Positions 26,497 through 37,179 of a stretch of 64,000 nt of DNA are shown here, in pieces. Numbering within the stretch: the stretch's first letter is position 1; each line of letters begins with the position of its first letter. The notes under the pieces were generated by a model. The model made no database searches. It was not told the DNA's origin and was given only the letters and a program-made list of their open reading frames with translations. The translations under genes were made by a program, and so were the position numbers. This stretch comes from Oceanihabitans sp. IOP_32 (lineage in GTDB: Bacteria > Bacteroidota > Bacteroidia > Flavobacteriales > Flavobacteriaceae), in NCBI RefSeq assembly GCF_009498295.1, contig NZ_CP040813.1, positions 1,433,001 to 1,497,000 on the forward strand. The letters are read 5' to 3'.

Positions 26497-27723
26497 CTAC
26501 ATTTTATAAATCCAAGAGGCGGGATTTTGAGTTGCGCTCTCCTTCGAGATACTAAAACTCAAGATGGTTTCGCCAGTTATTCTATTGGTGAAAACTTCAC
26601 CAATTTCTTGCTTAGTCGTTACTTTATCACCCTCTTTCACATAGACTTTCGAAAGGTTTTTATAAGTGGTGATGTAATTTCCATGACGAATCATTACTAA
26701 CGGATTTATATTTCTCATATTAACCACTGCTATAACTTCACCATTAAAAACAGCTTTTACTTTAGCATTTTTTTCAGTAGCGATTCTAACCCCATTACTT
26801 TTAATTTTTAGCGACCTATTAATAGGATGGGGTTGTGTGCCATAACGCACTTTTACCACACCTTTATCAACTGGCCAACCCAATTTCCCTTTGTTCGATT
26901 CGAAATTCTTAGCAAGCGCTCTGCCAGCCGGCGTTAAAGCAAAAGTAGTTGCACTTGAAGATTTTCCAGCCTTTTTATTCGATCTGGCAATAGCTTCTCG
27001 TATAAGCTTCTTTATTTCTGCATCAATTCTATTGGCCTCACGCTCACGCTGATTAATTTGAGCGGTATAACGATTAATATTTTCTTTTATAGACGCCATT
27101 AAAACCCTTTGTTGTTTACGCTCGGCTTCTAAAGATTTTTGAGTGACTCTGTTCTCGGCAATAAGCTTTTGTTTATCTTCCTTTTGCTTTAACAATTTAG
27201 CGTTAATTTGCTGCAGCTCGGTTGTTTTTGCCTTTATAGTTTCACCTTGTTGCTTTTGGTAATCGCTGTATTGTTTAATGTATTGTAAGCGCTTATACGC
27301 CTGCTTAAAATCGTTTGAAGACAACAGGAACATTATTCTACTTTGTTCATTTTTGCTCTTGTAAGATTTAACAATCATCTCGGCATACTCGGCTTTTAAA
27401 TGGGTTAAATCCTCCCGTAATTTGGTTATTTTTTTTTGATTAGAATTTATTTCTCTAGTAATTAAATTGGCTTGTTGATTGGTGACCTTAATTAAATTAT
27501 TTAAGACTCCAATTTTGTAATTAAAATCTTCAATTAAGGATAATTGCGACTTTTGCTTCGATTGATTTTCTAAACGTAATTCGTTAATTTTTTTAATCTC
27601 ACGGCGTAATTCTTGACGGCGTGTTTCTAAAGCTTTCTGTTTGCTATCTTGAGAAAAACTAAACGTGGTGCACAAGCAGAAGCACAGTAGCAGTAAAACT
27701 TTATATGTCTTTTTTCTATCCAC
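26497..27723 (-). CDS. EnvC-like murein hydrolase activator (degenerate M23)
   Basis: A 408-residue secreted protein: signal peptide (ends FSFSQ), long coiled coil (about 28-250) and a C-terminal LytM/M23 domain (about 285-405). The metal motifs of active M23 enzymes are lost: the usual His/Asp site reads PHPINRSLK, and the HxH site reads TYKNL after RHGNYI. This fits EnvC-type activators of amidases in cell separation. The start is GTG, 2 bp after the DUF4292 stop. It is last in the flippase-to-EnvC run. Confidence 0.88.
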   Translation of the reverse strand: MDRKKTYKVLLLLCFCLCTTFSFSQDSKQKALETRRQELRREIKKINELRLENQSKQKSQLSLIEDFNYKIGVLNNLIKVTNQQANLITREINSNQKKITKLREDLTHLKAEYAEMIVKSYKSKNEQSRIMFLLSSNDFKQAYKRLQYIKQYSDYQKQQGETIKAKTTELQQINAKLLKQKEDKQKLIAENRVTQKSLEAERKQQRVLMASIKENINRYTAQINQREREANRIDAEIKKLIREAIARSNKKAGKSSSATTFALTPAGRALAKNFESNKGKLGWPVDKGVVKVRYGTQPHPINRSLKIKSNGVRIATEKNAKVKAVFNGEVIAVVNMRNINPLVMIRHGNYITTYKNLSKVYVKEGDKVTTKQEIGEVFTNRITGETILSFSISKESATQNPASWIYKM

Positions 27724-27725
27724 AG

Positions 27726-28493
27726 TTACAGCTCAATTTTATTAAAACCAGATGGTATTTTAAACGGAAAACGCAAGGTTTCATTTAACGAAACATTTCT
27801 AAATTCTAATTTTATAATGGTTTCTTCAGTACCCTCAACGGCATTTATCTTTATATGTTTTGGTACAGATTCGTGATTTACTTCTTGATATGCCAAATAA
27901 TCAACCTGAAAATGTTTAAATGTTTTTGGTTGGGTAAACTGCTGCGACTTGACTTTAAAATGCCTAGGGTCTAATAAAAAAAACACTTCCAGTAGATCTG
28001 GTTGTTTTTTGGGATGTAACACATAAAGCCCCTCGTTAACATGAGACGCATAACCATTGGCTTTAAGGTCTAATAAGGCCTCTCCAAACAATAAATTTTG
28101 AAGCTTTTGAAAATCTAAAGGAGTACCTAAAACCTCACTCAAATAGTTGTAATCGCCTTCAAAATAAGTATTGTCTAGCTTGTTGTAAAAACTCACCTTT
28201 TGTGGCGTAATTTTAGCTCTAATCACAGAGAATGTAGCACTCAACCACATTATCTCGTCCTTTTTAGCTCTAAAAGACACCGTGTGTGTTTGTTCCTTAT
28301 CGTTTTTTAAATAGCTTACTCTTAGTTTAGCTTGTAAGGTTTTAAAACTAGCTTTTTGTTTTTCATTTGCTTTAACTAACTGTCTGGTAGACAGGCTATA
28401 ATTTGCTTTGGTATCGCTAGGGCTTTTCGCCGACTTACAACTAAAAACAACCATTAGTATAAGCGATAAAATGATATATTTAGGTGTATTCAT
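27726..28493 (-). CDS. DUF4292 lipoprotein
   Basis: A 255-residue lipoprotein with lipobox VFSC (Cys19). The body has the DUF4292 pattern (LRVSYLKNDKEQTHTVSFRAKKDE, then IMWLSATFSVIRAKITPQKV), an open beta-barrel reminiscent of LolA/LolB, so it may move lipoproteins or lipid; that is inference. Its ATG overlaps the TAA of the TPR gene (TAATG), and the EnvC-like gene follows 2 bp later. Confidence 0.85.
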   Translation of the reverse strand: MNTPKYIILSLILMVVFSCKSAKSPSDTKANYSLSTRQLVKANEKQKASFKTLQAKLRVSYLKNDKEQTHTVSFRAKKDEIMWLSATFSVIRAKITPQKVSFYNKLDNTYFEGDYNYLSEVLGTPLDFQKLQNLLFGEALLDLKANGYASHVNEGLYVLHPKKQPDLLEVFFLLDPRHFKVKSQQFTQPKTFKHFQVDYLAYQEVNHESVPKHIKINAVEGTEETIIKLEFRNVSLNETLRFPFKIPSGFNKIEL

Positions 28494-29854
28494 TAATTTG
28501 AACTTTGTAACTGTTTAGCCTTATCACTAAACGTTTTTGCTTTGTCGGTATTGTTTAACAAATAATGTGCCTTACTTAATTGATTGTAAAAGTCGGCTTC
28601 CATTTTCGTATCATCAATTATAAAATCTAATCCAGACTCCAAAATTTCAATCGCCTTTTGCGGTTTATTTAACCGGTTTAAAGTTACCGCATTTATTAAA
28701 TAAAATATAGGTTGAGAAGGGTACTTTTCTAGAGCTTTAGTGCTTTTATTTAAAGCTAAGTCGTACTGCTCTAATTCCATATAAAGCAATAACACATTTC
28801 GAAGAATTCGAAAATTATTCGATTCTAAAACTAGTGCTTCTTCATAATATTTAAGCGCTTTTTCTTTTTGGTTTCGCTTTAAATAATACTGTGCTAACTC
28901 TATCAAAGTTTTGCTGTTATTACTATCGCCAACCAAAGCTGTTACTTCTAGTAAATCGTCTTCGTACTGCGGATTAGCATGTACAAAACTAATGAAATCT
29001 GATAGTACCTTAAGTTTTGCCTCCGGTTTTATTTGGGTGCTTTTTAAAACGATTTTCATCGATTCAATAGCTTTTTCGGTGTTGTTATCGTCTAAATAAA
29101 ACTTGTATAAAGCTAAGTGAACTATTTGCGATTCTGGATTAATAGAAAGTAGTTTCTTTGCGGTTTCAAAGGCCTTTTCTTTGTCGTTGTTTTCGCTGTA
29201 GCGGAAAATAAGGGCAATGTAATTAGACTCTTTCTCCGGATTATTATCCACACGAGATTTAAGGTTTTGTATCTGATCTTTTTTACGCCCAGTTACTTTG
29301 TAAATACCATTTCGAAGCACATCTCTACTTTTAGATATCCCATACTCGCTATCTAGTTCGTCTAAAATTTTTAAAGCCTGTTTATACTTTTTTATTTGTA
29401 CGTATAGTTCTGCTAAATCTTCTTTGTAGTCGGGACGATATCTTATTAGTTGTCTTAATATTTTTATAGCCTTATCAAATTCGTTTTGCTCTTTATAGAA
29501 AACATACAACGCCTGTAAATACCATGGGTTATCTGGTTTAATTTTAACAGCGGTTTTAAAGGCTCGCTCTGCAGCACCAAAGTTTTTTAGGATATTATAG
29601 TTTTTACCCAACTCAAAATACAACACCGCAACTTTATCATTTATGTCTATACATTTTAAAAGGGCATCAACCGAGCGGTCGTAATTAGCCATCGCTTTTT
29701 GTTTTAGAGCTTCGTAAAACAATTCTTGAAATTTATCGTTTACTTGTCCTAAATCATCATTGGGTTTGCTATTAAAATCGACTTGGGCATACGTTATCTT
29801 CGGAAAGAGCATCCATCCGAAAAGGAAAACCAATATGTATAACTTCTGTTTCAC
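28493..29854 (-). CDS. TPR repeat protein, secreted
   Basis: A 453-residue protein from the GTG at 29854 (VKQKLYILVFLFGW...), which opens a signal peptide ending TYAQ. An ATG at 29899 would add 15 hydrophilic residues before the signal, so I prefer GTG. The rest is TPR helices in tandem (for example VLYFELGKNYNILKNFGAAERAFKTAV and ALKYYEEALVLESNNFRILR). It is likely a periplasmic scaffold. Its place with DUF4292 and an EnvC-like gene suggests an envelope-assembly role. Confidence 0.85.
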   Translation of the reverse strand: MKQKLYILVFLFGWMLFPKITYAQVDFNSKPNDDLGQVNDKFQELFYEALKQKAMANYDRSVDALLKCIDINDKVAVLYFELGKNYNILKNFGAAERAFKTAVKIKPDNPWYLQALYVFYKEQNEFDKAIKILRQLIRYRPDYKEDLAELYVQIKKYKQALKILDELDSEYGISKSRDVLRNGIYKVTGRKKDQIQNLKSRVDNNPEKESNYIALIFRYSENNDKEKAFETAKKLLSINPESQIVHLALYKFYLDDNNTEKAIESMKIVLKSTQIKPEAKLKVLSDFISFVHANPQYEDDLLEVTALVGDSNNSKTLIELAQYYLKRNQKEKALKYYEEALVLESNNFRILRNVLLLYMELEQYDLALNKSTKALEKYPSQPIFYLINAVTLNRLNKPQKAIEILESGLDFIIDDTKMEADFYNQLSKAHYLLNNTDKAKTFSDKAKQLQSSN

Positions 29855-30033
29855 GTCTTTATATTTATTGTTTGGTCGTCGGTGACAGGCATCATCCATT
29901 TAATCATTTCCCTGGACATCAAGTTTTAATAATGGACGTTTCATAAAATAATAGGTTCTAACTCGCCTTTAAACGCAATATAATCAGAATTGTTTTTAAA
30001 AACCCTTTTTTAAAAGTTTGAGAGCACAGAAAT

Positions 30034-31053
30034 TTATTCTAAAACCGAATAATCACCAATACTAATGCTGGTAAAATTACCATTAAATTTTACATGGTTA
30101 CCAATCATAGCTTGATCTAAATTACCATTTTTAATGGTGCTGTGCGTTTGAATTAAGCTATTTTTAACAGTTGTATTTTCAATACTACTATGGTCTCCAA
30201 TCGAGACAAATGGCCCTACCGTACTGTTTTTAAGTACAACATGCTCGCCTATAAAACAGGGTTCTATGATGTTGGAGTTCTCTAATGTAACCGATGGAGA
30301 CACTAATTGCGCTTCGCCATCTGCCTTTAAAAATCCCAACATGCGCTTGTTGGTTTCTATGGTTATGGCCTTATTACCGCAGTCCATCCATTCGTCGACT
30401 GTTCCTGTTTTAAATATGTTCCCATCGGCCATCATGCGTTTTATACCGTCGTTAATTTGGTATTCACCGCCATTCTTAATGTTTTCATCAAGAATTTCTT
30501 GTAATTTCTCTTTTAAAACCCCAACTTCTTTAAAATAATAAATCCCGATAACGGCTTGGTTACTCACAAAGTGTTTTGGTTTTTCAACAAGCTCGATAAT
30601 CTCATGATTCTCGTTTAATTTTACGACACCATAAGCCTCTGGATTATCGACTTCTTTGGTCCAAATAACGGCATCGGCTTTTTGATCTAAGTCAAACTGA
30701 GCCCTTATTAGAGTATCGGCATAGGCTATAACGGCAGGGCCAGACAGTGATGGCTTGGCGCACATAATGGCATGACCTGTACCTAAAGGTAAGTCTTGGC
30801 GATAAATAGAGGCTTTAGCTCCTAAACTTGCCGCTAATGCTTTCAAACTGTTTACAACATCGTCGCCAAACCAAGCGGGATCGCCCAGTACAAATGCTAT
30901 TTCTTCGATTGGCTGTTTTAAAACTTTCGCAATATCTGTAACCAAACGATGCACAATAGGTTGTCCTGCAACGGGAATTAACGGTTTTGGTACGGTTAAA
31001 CTGTGTGGGCGTAAACGAGAACCTCGTCCCGCCATAGGTACTATTATTTTCAT
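30034..31053 (-). CDS. Sugar-phosphate nucleotidyltransferase
   Basis: A 339-residue nucleotidyltransferase. The N-terminal Rossmann-like domain opens MKIIVPMAGRGSRLRPHSLT (the G-x-G-x-R-x-x-P loop), with KPLIPVAGQPI following. A C-terminal left-handed beta-helix-like part has hexapeptide-style repeats (IGEHVVLKNSTVGPFVSIGD). It makes an NDP-sugar from NTP and sugar-1-phosphate; glucose or mannose are possible and the sequence does not decide. I use the ATG at 31053; a TTG 15 bp upstream also fits. The neighbours are envelope genes. Confidence 0.88.
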   Translation of the reverse strand: MKIIVPMAGRGSRLRPHSLTVPKPLIPVAGQPIVHRLVTDIAKVLKQPIEEIAFVLGDPAWFGDDVVNSLKALAASLGAKASIYRQDLPLGTGHAIMCAKPSLSGPAVIAYADTLIRAQFDLDQKADAVIWTKEVDNPEAYGVVKLNENHEIIELVEKPKHFVSNQAVIGIYYFKEVGVLKEKLQEILDENIKNGGEYQINDGIKRMMADGNIFKTGTVDEWMDCGNKAITIETNKRMLGFLKADGEAQLVSPSVTLENSNIIEPCFIGEHVVLKNSTVGPFVSIGDHSSIENTTVKNSLIQTHSTIKNGNLDQAMIGNHVKFNGNFTSISIGDYSVLE

Positions 31054-31531
31054 ATCTGCGCCTGACAAAGCAGGTATCTTTTTGATTAAAATTTAGTCGT
31101 GTTTAAAACAAAACTATGGTTTTGCTCATTTATATGTTTGTTATAATATAAGCTTTTATTTGTGCTCAAATCGGATTAGCTAACACATCCATGTCGAGAG
31201 ATTGTTCTATCGATTACGCAGACTTTACAGGTTTTTGAAACCAGTTAGGTCAATATTATGACGTAAATTGATAATTATCAGTGCTCTAAATTGATTTTTG
31301 CTTTACGGTTAAACAAACGTTTTTAAAGCCTTCAAAATATGTGGCCTTATCACCATTTTACTTCGCGCTACATGATTCTAGAACTGTCTTTAATTTAAGT
31401 GTTTAAACACTTTCATTAATGCTATTTGTAGCTTCAACACACCACACACCTTCCTTTTTACTCGTCGTGATGTAAAACACAGCAAAGGTTCACGCCTTTT
31501 GATTTTAAGGCTCATGTGATTGTGAAACCAA
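31054..31531. other. Gene-free region
   Basis: This 478-bp stretch separates the nucleotidyltransferase start from the dut stop. I see no ORF worth reporting and no clear hairpin. It probably carries the promoter of the nucleotidyltransferase-to-EnvC run. Confidence 0.5.
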
Positions 31532-31966
31532 TTACTTCACCCCTGTACTTCCAAACCCTCCGGCACCTCTAGCAGTATCCGAAAGTTTTTCGACTTGTTT
31601 CCACTGGGCACGCTCGTGTTTTGCGATAACTAATTGAGCGATGCGCTCGCCATTATTAATTACAAAATCTTTGTTAGATAAATTTACCAAAATAACACCT
31701 ATTTCACCTCTATAATCGGCATCAATAGTTCCTGGGGCATTTAATAAAGTAATACCGTGCTTGGCGGCTAAACCACTTCTTGGTCGTACCTGGGCTTCGT
31801 ACCCTATAGGTAATTCTATAAATAAACCAGTGCCTACGATACTCCTTTCTAAAGGTTTTAAAGTTCTCGATTCTGATATGTTTGCTCGTAAATCCATACC
31901 TGCAGAGGCCATGGTTTCATAATGCGGTAACTCATGATTCGATTTGTTTATTATTCTTATTTGCAT
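31532..31966 (-). CDS. dut: dUTP diphosphatase
   Basis: This 144-residue trimeric dUTPase hydrolyses dUTP to dUMP, keeping uracil out of DNA and feeding dTMP synthesis. The five family motifs are in order: [29 protein letters not shown] and the Gly-rich GAGGFGSTG tail. Its start is 1 bp from the flippase stop, so the two are co-transcribed. Confidence 0.97.
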   Translation of the reverse strand: MQIRIINKSNHELPHYETMASAGMDLRANISESRTLKPLERSIVGTGLFIELPIGYEAQVRPRSGLAAKHGITLLNAPGTIDADYRGEIGVILVNLSNKDFVINNGERIAQLVIAKHERAQWKQVEKLSDTARGAGGFGSTGVK

Positions 31967-31967
31967 G

Positions 31968-33431
31968 TTAGCGGTTTAAAAGGTTTTTAATTTGATTTTT
32001 TTCTGAAAGATATACAATGATCAAAAATACGATTAAGAACGTTATTCCGATGAAATAATTCTCTCGAAATTGATAAAAGGACACGATTGATAAACCCACA
32101 GAAAGCGATAAATACAATCCGATTTTTTTTAGATTATACGGAATGGGGTAATATTTTCTTCCAAAACCATAAGACAAAATCATCATGGTCGCATAGGCTG
32201 TTAAAGTTGCAATAGCAGAGCCTTTATAACTTATTATTGGTATGAGCCAAAAGTTTAAAACCAATGTCACCATAGCACCAGCAACCGAAATATAGGCGCC
32301 GTATTTTGTTCTATCGGTAATTTTATACCAGACCGAAAGGTTGTGATAAATCCCTAAACAAAAATTTGCAAGTAGTAAAACGGGAACCACCCACATGGCT
32401 TCCCAATAGGCTTCGTTAGGAATAAATATCATTTTTAAAACATCGGCAAAAACCACAACACCTAAAAAAATTAAGGCTCCTAAAATAACAAAGAACTCCA
32501 TTATTGTAGCATAGTTTTTTTGCGGATTCTTACTCTTGGCATGACTAAAAAAATAAGGCTCAATGCCCAGTCTATATGCCGTTGCAAACAGCGTCATGAA
32601 CAAAGCTAATTTATAACAGGCAGAGTACATGCCTATTTGTGTTTTTGCAATATTTTCTGGTAGTAGTTCATCCAATAAAAACCTATCGAAGGCCTCATTA
32701 ATTGAAAAAGCAATACCAGCAACAAGCACTGGAAATGCGTAACGCAGCATTTTTTTGTATAATTCCAGATTAAAGACATACTTAATTCTGGTATAATAAG
32801 GAATTAACAATATAAAGGTAATGGCACTAGCCATTAAATTAGCAATGAATATGTAGTTAATTTCAAAATTAGGTCTGTAAATCGCATTGAAAAAAGAATG
32901 GCTTTCCGCAAGATTTTGTAGTGCAAACAAGAAAAATAGATTTAATCCCACATTTACAGCGACGTTTAAAATCTTAAGAACCGCATATCGCACAGGCTTT
33001 TCGTTGGCTCTTAACCATGCAAAAGGAATAATAACTAAAGCATCTAAAAACAATACCCAAATAACGAGGTTTATATATTCTGCTTTAAGATTTGCTAAAT
33101 GGGCTATTTCATTTTTAAAAATTAAAGCAAATATTAAGAATAGTAAAGAAGAACTTATTAAACTAATTGAGCTTGTGCCTACAACCTTATCTTTATCCTC
33201 TTCTTTGTGAAAAAACCTGAAGAATGCTGTTTCCATGCCATAGGCCAAAACAACATTTAAAACAATAAAAACAGAATAGATTATGGAGACCTCACCATAA
33301 TCGGCAACGCTATCTAAAACACCTTCTTTGGTATGAATCCAGACCAACAAGAAGCTTAACATTCTGGGTAGCACAGTCGCTAAGCCGTAAATAAAGGTTT
33401 GTTTAAAAAGAGATTTTAGTCCGCTCAACAC
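31968..33431 (-). CDS. Lipopolysaccharide/oligosaccharide flippase family (Wzx-like)
   Basis: A 487-residue protein with about 12-14 hydrophobic helices across its whole length and the MATE/MVF-type pattern of polysaccharide exporters. It would flip an undecaprenyl-linked glycan or lipid; the substrate is unknown. The start is GTG (or the next codon, TTG). It is first in a run with dut and then the envelope genes. Relatives in other Flavobacteria occupy the same position before dut. Confidence 0.88.
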   Translation of the reverse strand: MLSGLKSLFKQTFIYGLATVLPRMLSFLLVWIHTKEGVLDSVADYGEVSIIYSVFIVLNVVLAYGMETAFFRFFHKEEDKDKVVGTSSISLISSSLLFLIFALIFKNEIAHLANLKAEYINLVIWVLFLDALVIIPFAWLRANEKPVRYAVLKILNVAVNVGLNLFFLFALQNLAESHSFFNAIYRPNFEINYIFIANLMASAITFILLIPYYTRIKYVFNLELYKKMLRYAFPVLVAGIAFSINEAFDRFLLDELLPENIAKTQIGMYSACYKLALFMTLFATAYRLGIEPYFFSHAKSKNPQKNYATIMEFFVILGALIFLGVVVFADVLKMIFIPNEAYWEAMWVVPVLLLANFCLGIYHNLSVWYKITDRTKYGAYISVAGAMVTLVLNFWLIPIISYKGSAIATLTAYATMMILSYGFGRKYYPIPYNLKKIGLYLSLSVGLSIVSFYQFRENYFIGITFLIVFLIIVYLSEKNQIKNLLNR

Positions 33432-33525
33432 TAGGTTATTTAAAGCGTTAAAAATACGTTTTTAGCTCATGCTAACCAAAGAATAAGCTACTGCTTATTA
33501 GCTTCGAAAAAATCTTAGATGATGC

Positions 33526-33996
33526 TTATTTTTCAAAAAGGTTTGGAATTTTATAATACTTTACGGTATTTCCTTCTTTATAACTAATAACGCAAGCATT
33601 AGCTTCCAGTTTAAAAGGTTGTGTTTTAGGACGTTCAGGTAATGCGTTTTTAAACTCTGCTATAGGGTCGCTACTCATAATAACATCCTTGTTTTTAGGA
33701 ATTTGAAAACGACCAACATAAAGCCTATTGTCCGATGTTTGCAACTTAGACTGTTTTCCTCTAAAAAAAACGCTGTCTAAGGCAATATTTAAAGGATTTG
33801 AAACTACAGGAATATATACATCAATGTTAGAATAATCGTACGCTTCATCTGTAATTATATGCTGATAGTAAACTTTGCCCAATTTGAAAGGTAGGCCTTG
33901 CTGAAGCGTTTTAGAAGTTGAACAGCCAGAAAATTCAAGAACAACTAAACATAGAAATACGGTGTTTAATAAATTTTTAAAAGCCTTCATAGCCAT
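33526..33996 (-). CDS. Lipoprotein, unknown function
   Basis: A 156-residue lipoprotein from the ATG at 33996 (a second ATG is two codons on). Signal, then lipobox FSGC, then a beta-rich domain without a recognised family. The longer frame up to 34071 runs through a terminator hairpin and is not a real extension. It lies between the flippase gene and the end of the ATP synthase operon. Confidence 0.65.
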   Translation of the reverse strand: MAMKAFKNLLNTVFLCLVVLEFSGCSTSKTLQQGLPFKLGKVYYQHIITDEAYDYSNIDVYIPVVSNPLNIALDSVFFRGKQSKLQTSDNRLYVGRFQIPKNKDVIMSSDPIAEFKNALPERPKTQPFKLEANACVISYKEGNTVKYYKIPNLFEK

Positions 33997-34040
33997 ATTA
34001 TTAATTACTATAAAGCTACCATTTACAAAATGGATGCCAT

Positions 34041-34067
34041 AAAAAAAGCCCCACGACTTGTGAGGCT
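34041..34067 (-). terminator. Terminator downstream of the atpG-tail repeats
   Basis: AGCCCCAC at 34047-34054 pairs with GTGAGGCT at 34060-34067, with one mismatch; on the minus strand a T-run follows. It can end transcripts that read through the 52-bp repeats from atpG. Confidence 0.75.
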
Positions 34068-34126
34068 CCATATTGTATAACTGAAAATAAATTCAGTAGA
34101 AAATTATTTGTTTCACGCTACAACTT

Positions 34127-34594
34127 GATTGAAAATTTGACTCGCTCTGCGTCGTCTAATTGTTCAACGCCTCAGCTTGATTGAAAATTTGACTCGCTAC
34201 GCGTCGTCTAATTGTTCAACGCCTCCGATTGATTGAAAATTTGACTCGCTCTGCGTCGTCTAATTGTTCAACGCCTCAGCTTGATTGAAAATTTGACTCG
34301 CTCTGCGTCGTCTAATTGTTCAACGCCTCCGATTGATTGAAAATTTGACTCGCTCTGCGTCGTCTAATTGTTCAACGCTTCCGCTTGATTGAAAATTTGA
34401 CCCGCTCTGCTTCGTCTAATTGTTCAACGCCTCAGCTTGATTGAAAATTTGACTCGCTACGCGTCGTCTAATTGTTCAACGCTTCTGTTTGATTGAAAAT
34501 TTGACTCGCTCTGCGTCGTCTAATTGTTCAACGCCTCCGATTGATTGAAAATTTGACTCGCTCCGCGTCGTCTAATTGTTCAACGCTTCCGCAC
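34127..34594. repeat. Nine 52-bp tandem repeats copying the atpG 3' end
   Basis: Units start at 34127, 34179, 34231, 34283, 34335, 34387, 34439, 34491 and 34543, always 52 bp apart and differing at a few positions. The last unit overlaps the end of atpG: each copy contains, on the minus strand, GCGTTGAACAATTAG, the final codons and stop of atpG, plus about 30 bp of 3' sequence. There are no unique spacers, so it is not a CRISPR array. Confidence 0.95.
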
Positions 34595-35444
34595 CACCAA
34601 CAATTTCTAAAATTTCGTTGGTAATTGCGGCCTGACGCGCTTTATTATAGGTTAATTTAAGTTCGTCTCTTAAATCTGTGGCGTTATCGGTGGCCTTGTG
34701 CATGGCCGTCATACGTGCGCCATGTTCACTTGCAAAACTATCTCTAATCCCTTTATACAAAAGTATTTTTAAGGATTTCGGAATTAATTGCTCAACGATT
34801 TCATTTTTTGAAGGCTCAAAAATATATTCAGTTTCTTCAATGGCTATTTCATCATCTTTTACCTCAGGAACTGGTAGCGGTAAAAACTGCTCTGTCATCA
34901 CAATTTGGGTGGCCGCATTTTTAAATTTGTTGTAAACGATTTCAATTTTATCAAACTCGCCTTCAACAAATTTTTCCATCAGCATTTCGGCTATTTCTGA
35001 TACATTTTCAAACGTTAAATCATCAAAAACCCCACTTTTATTGGCAATTACACGCCCTGTTTTAGATAAGGCATCATTGGCTTTTTTACCAATCGCAAGA
35101 AAAGACACTTCTTGGTCTACGTAAGTTTCTGTTGTTAACTTACTAACTTGCTTTAATATATTCGAGTTAAAAGCACCACATAGGCCCCTATTAGAGGTAA
35201 TAGCTACAATTAAAACGTTTTTGACTTCTCTTTGCGCGGCAAATTTATTTTCGGTTTTAGCGTCTAAAGTAGCGCTAATTATTTCCAAAAGCTCAGTTAA
35301 CTTCTCAGCATAAGGACGCATTGCCGTAATAGCATCTTGCGCTTTCTTTAACTTAGCAGCAGACACCATTTTCATGGCACTTGTAATCTGCATCGTTGAA
35401 GACACGGATGATATTCTACTACGTATTTCTTTTAAGTTTGCCAT
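34572..35444 (-). CDS. atpG: ATP synthase gamma subunit
   Basis: The 290-residue F1 central-stalk subunit. The N-terminal helix (MANLKEIRSRISSVSSTMQITSAMKMVSAAKLKKAQ) and the C-terminal helix (MTAMHKATDNATDLRDELKLTYNKARQAAITNEILEIVGGAEAL) are the conserved parts that form the rotating shaft. It is last of the atp run on the minus strand. Its final codons are amplified in the downstream 52-bp repeats. A 142-bp gap separates it from atpA. Confidence 0.97.
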   Translation of the reverse strand: MANLKEIRSRISSVSSTMQITSAMKMVSAAKLKKAQDAITAMRPYAEKLTELLEIISATLDAKTENKFAAQREVKNVLIVAITSNRGLCGAFNSNILKQVSKLTTETYVDQEVSFLAIGKKANDALSKTGRVIANKSGVFDDLTFENVSEIAEMLMEKFVEGEFDKIEIVYNKFKNAATQIVMTEQFLPLPVPEVKDDEIAIEETEYIFEPSKNEIVEQLIPKSLKILLYKGIRDSFASEHGARMTAMHKATDNATDLRDELKLTYNKARQAAITNEILEIVGGAEALNN

Positions 35445-35499
35445 TTATTTTAGTATTAAGTTTTTAGTTTCAAGTATTAAAGACTAAAAAACGACTTAC

Positions 35500-35590
35500 T
35501 ACTTTGAAACTTGTGCTTTGTACTTACTACTTTGTACTTTGATCTTTGTACTTTGTACTTACTACTTTGTTCTTTGTACTTTGTACTTAT
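35500..35590. repeat. Low-complexity ACTTTGTACTT repeats
   Basis: Degenerate short units (TACTTTGTACTT and TACTACTTTG) fill most of the gap between atpA and atpG. Similar microsatellite-like runs are common in Flavobacteria. They split an otherwise compact operon. Confidence 0.8.
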
Positions 35591-37173
35591 TCCTGTGTTT
35601 TAAATTTCTCTGCTACCTCTTTAGCCACATTCGTTAACGTGTCTGTTGCTTCATCGGTTAATTTACCTGCCTTTAAAGTATCTAAAACATCTCTATGCTT
35701 AACGTTTAAAAACTCAAGATAATCACGCTCAAACGCTCTCACTTTATCTACAGGCACCTCTTTCAATAAATTTTTAGATCCGGCGTAAATAATAGCAATT
35801 TGATCTTCAACCGTAAACGGATCGTTTTGAGCTTGCTTTAAAATTTCAACGTTACGCTTACCTTTCTCAATTACATTTAAAGTAACGGCGTCTAAATCTG
35901 AACCAAACTTAGCAAAAGCCTCTAATTCGCGGTATTGCGCTTGGTCTAATTTTAAGGTTCCAGAAACTTTTTTCATTGATTTAATCTGTGCATTACCACC
36001 AACACGAGATACAGAAATACCCACGTTAATAGCTGGTCGAACACCCGAATTAAACAAATCACCATCCAAGAAAATTTGACCATCGGTAATAGAGATCACG
36101 TTTGTTGGAATATAGGCCGAAACGTCACCAGCTTGTGTTTCAATAATAGGCAAAGCTGTTAAAGAACCTCCTCCTTTAACCAACGGTTTTAACGATTCTG
36201 GAAGGTCTTCCATTTGTTTAGCAATGTCATCATCGTTAATAATTTTTGCAGCACGCTCTAATAATCTAGAGTGCAAATAGAACACGTCTCCTGGATACGC
36301 TTCACGTCCTGGTGGACGACGTAATAATAAAGAAACCTCACGATATGCTACGGCTTGTTTAGATAAATCGTCGTATACAATTAAAGCTGGTCGCCCAGTA
36401 TCTCTAAAAAACTCCCCTATAGAGGCTCCGGTAAACGGTGCATACACCTGCATTGCCGCTGGATCTGAAGCATTTGCCGCCACAATAGTTGTATAGGCTA
36501 AAGCCCCTCTTTCTTCCAGGGTTTTGGCAATAAGTGCTACTGTTGAAGCTTTTTGACCCACAGCAACATATACACAATACACCGGTTCTCCTGCATCGTA
36601 AAATTCTTTTTGATTTAAAATGGTATCAATACAAACCGCCGTTTTTCCCGTTTGTCGATCTCCAATAACCAACTCACGCTGTCCACGACCTACTGGAATC
36701 ATGGCGTCGATAGACTTAATTCCGGTTTGTAAAGGTTCGGTAACTGGTTCACGATAGATAACACCAGGTGCTTTACGCTCTAATGGCATCTCGTACGTTT
36801 TACCTGCAATAGGACCTTTACCATCTATAGGATTCCCTAAAGTATCTACAACACGGCCAACAATACCTTCACCAACATTAACAGAAGCAATACGAGAGGT
36901 ACGTTTTACAGTAGAACCTTCTCTTACACCAACCGATTCACCAAGTAATACTATACCTACGTTGTCTTCTTCAAGGTTTAGTATAATACCTTCTAGTCCG
37001 CCTTCAAACTCAACTAACTCACCATATTGCGCGTTAGATAATCCGTAAGCACGTACAATACCATCACCTACAGTTAGCACTGTTCCCACTTCGTTTAATG
37101 AAGCACTAGCTTCAAACCCTTGTAGTTGTTCTTTTAAGATTGCTGAAATCTCAGCCGGTTTTACTGCTGCCAT
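35587..37173 (-). CDS. atpA: ATP synthase alpha subunit
   Basis: The 528-residue F1 alpha subunit with Walker A GDRQTGKT (171-178), a non-catalytic nucleotide-binding site at the interface with beta. The late [20 protein letters not shown] region and the DFLNVKH-like tail are conserved. Length is normal. It starts 6 bp after atpH. Confidence 0.98.
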   Translation of the reverse strand: MAAVKPAEISAILKEQLQGFEASASLNEVGTVLTVGDGIVRAYGLSNAQYGELVEFEGGLEGIILNLEEDNVGIVLLGESVGVREGSTVKRTSRIASVNVGEGIVGRVVDTLGNPIDGKGPIAGKTYEMPLERKAPGVIYREPVTEPLQTGIKSIDAMIPVGRGQRELVIGDRQTGKTAVCIDTILNQKEFYDAGEPVYCVYVAVGQKASTVALIAKTLEERGALAYTTIVAANASDPAAMQVYAPFTGASIGEFFRDTGRPALIVYDDLSKQAVAYREVSLLLRRPPGREAYPGDVFYLHSRLLERAAKIINDDDIAKQMEDLPESLKPLVKGGGSLTALPIIETQAGDVSAYIPTNVISITDGQIFLDGDLFNSGVRPAINVGISVSRVGGNAQIKSMKKVSGTLKLDQAQYRELEAFAKFGSDLDAVTLNVIEKGKRNVEILKQAQNDPFTVEDQIAIIYAGSKNLLKEVPVDKVRAFERDYLEFLNVKHRDVLDTLKAGKLTDEATDTLTNVAKEVAEKFKTQE

Positions 37174-37179
37174 TTTATT

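Noticed and set aside
33997-34071. N-terminal extension of the lipoprotein at 33526
   Set aside because: It would be coded through a terminator hairpin and would bury the lipoprotein signal.
34127-34594. Possible CRISPR array
   Set aside because: The 52-bp units are whole-unit tandem copies of the atpG end with no unique spacers and no cas genes.
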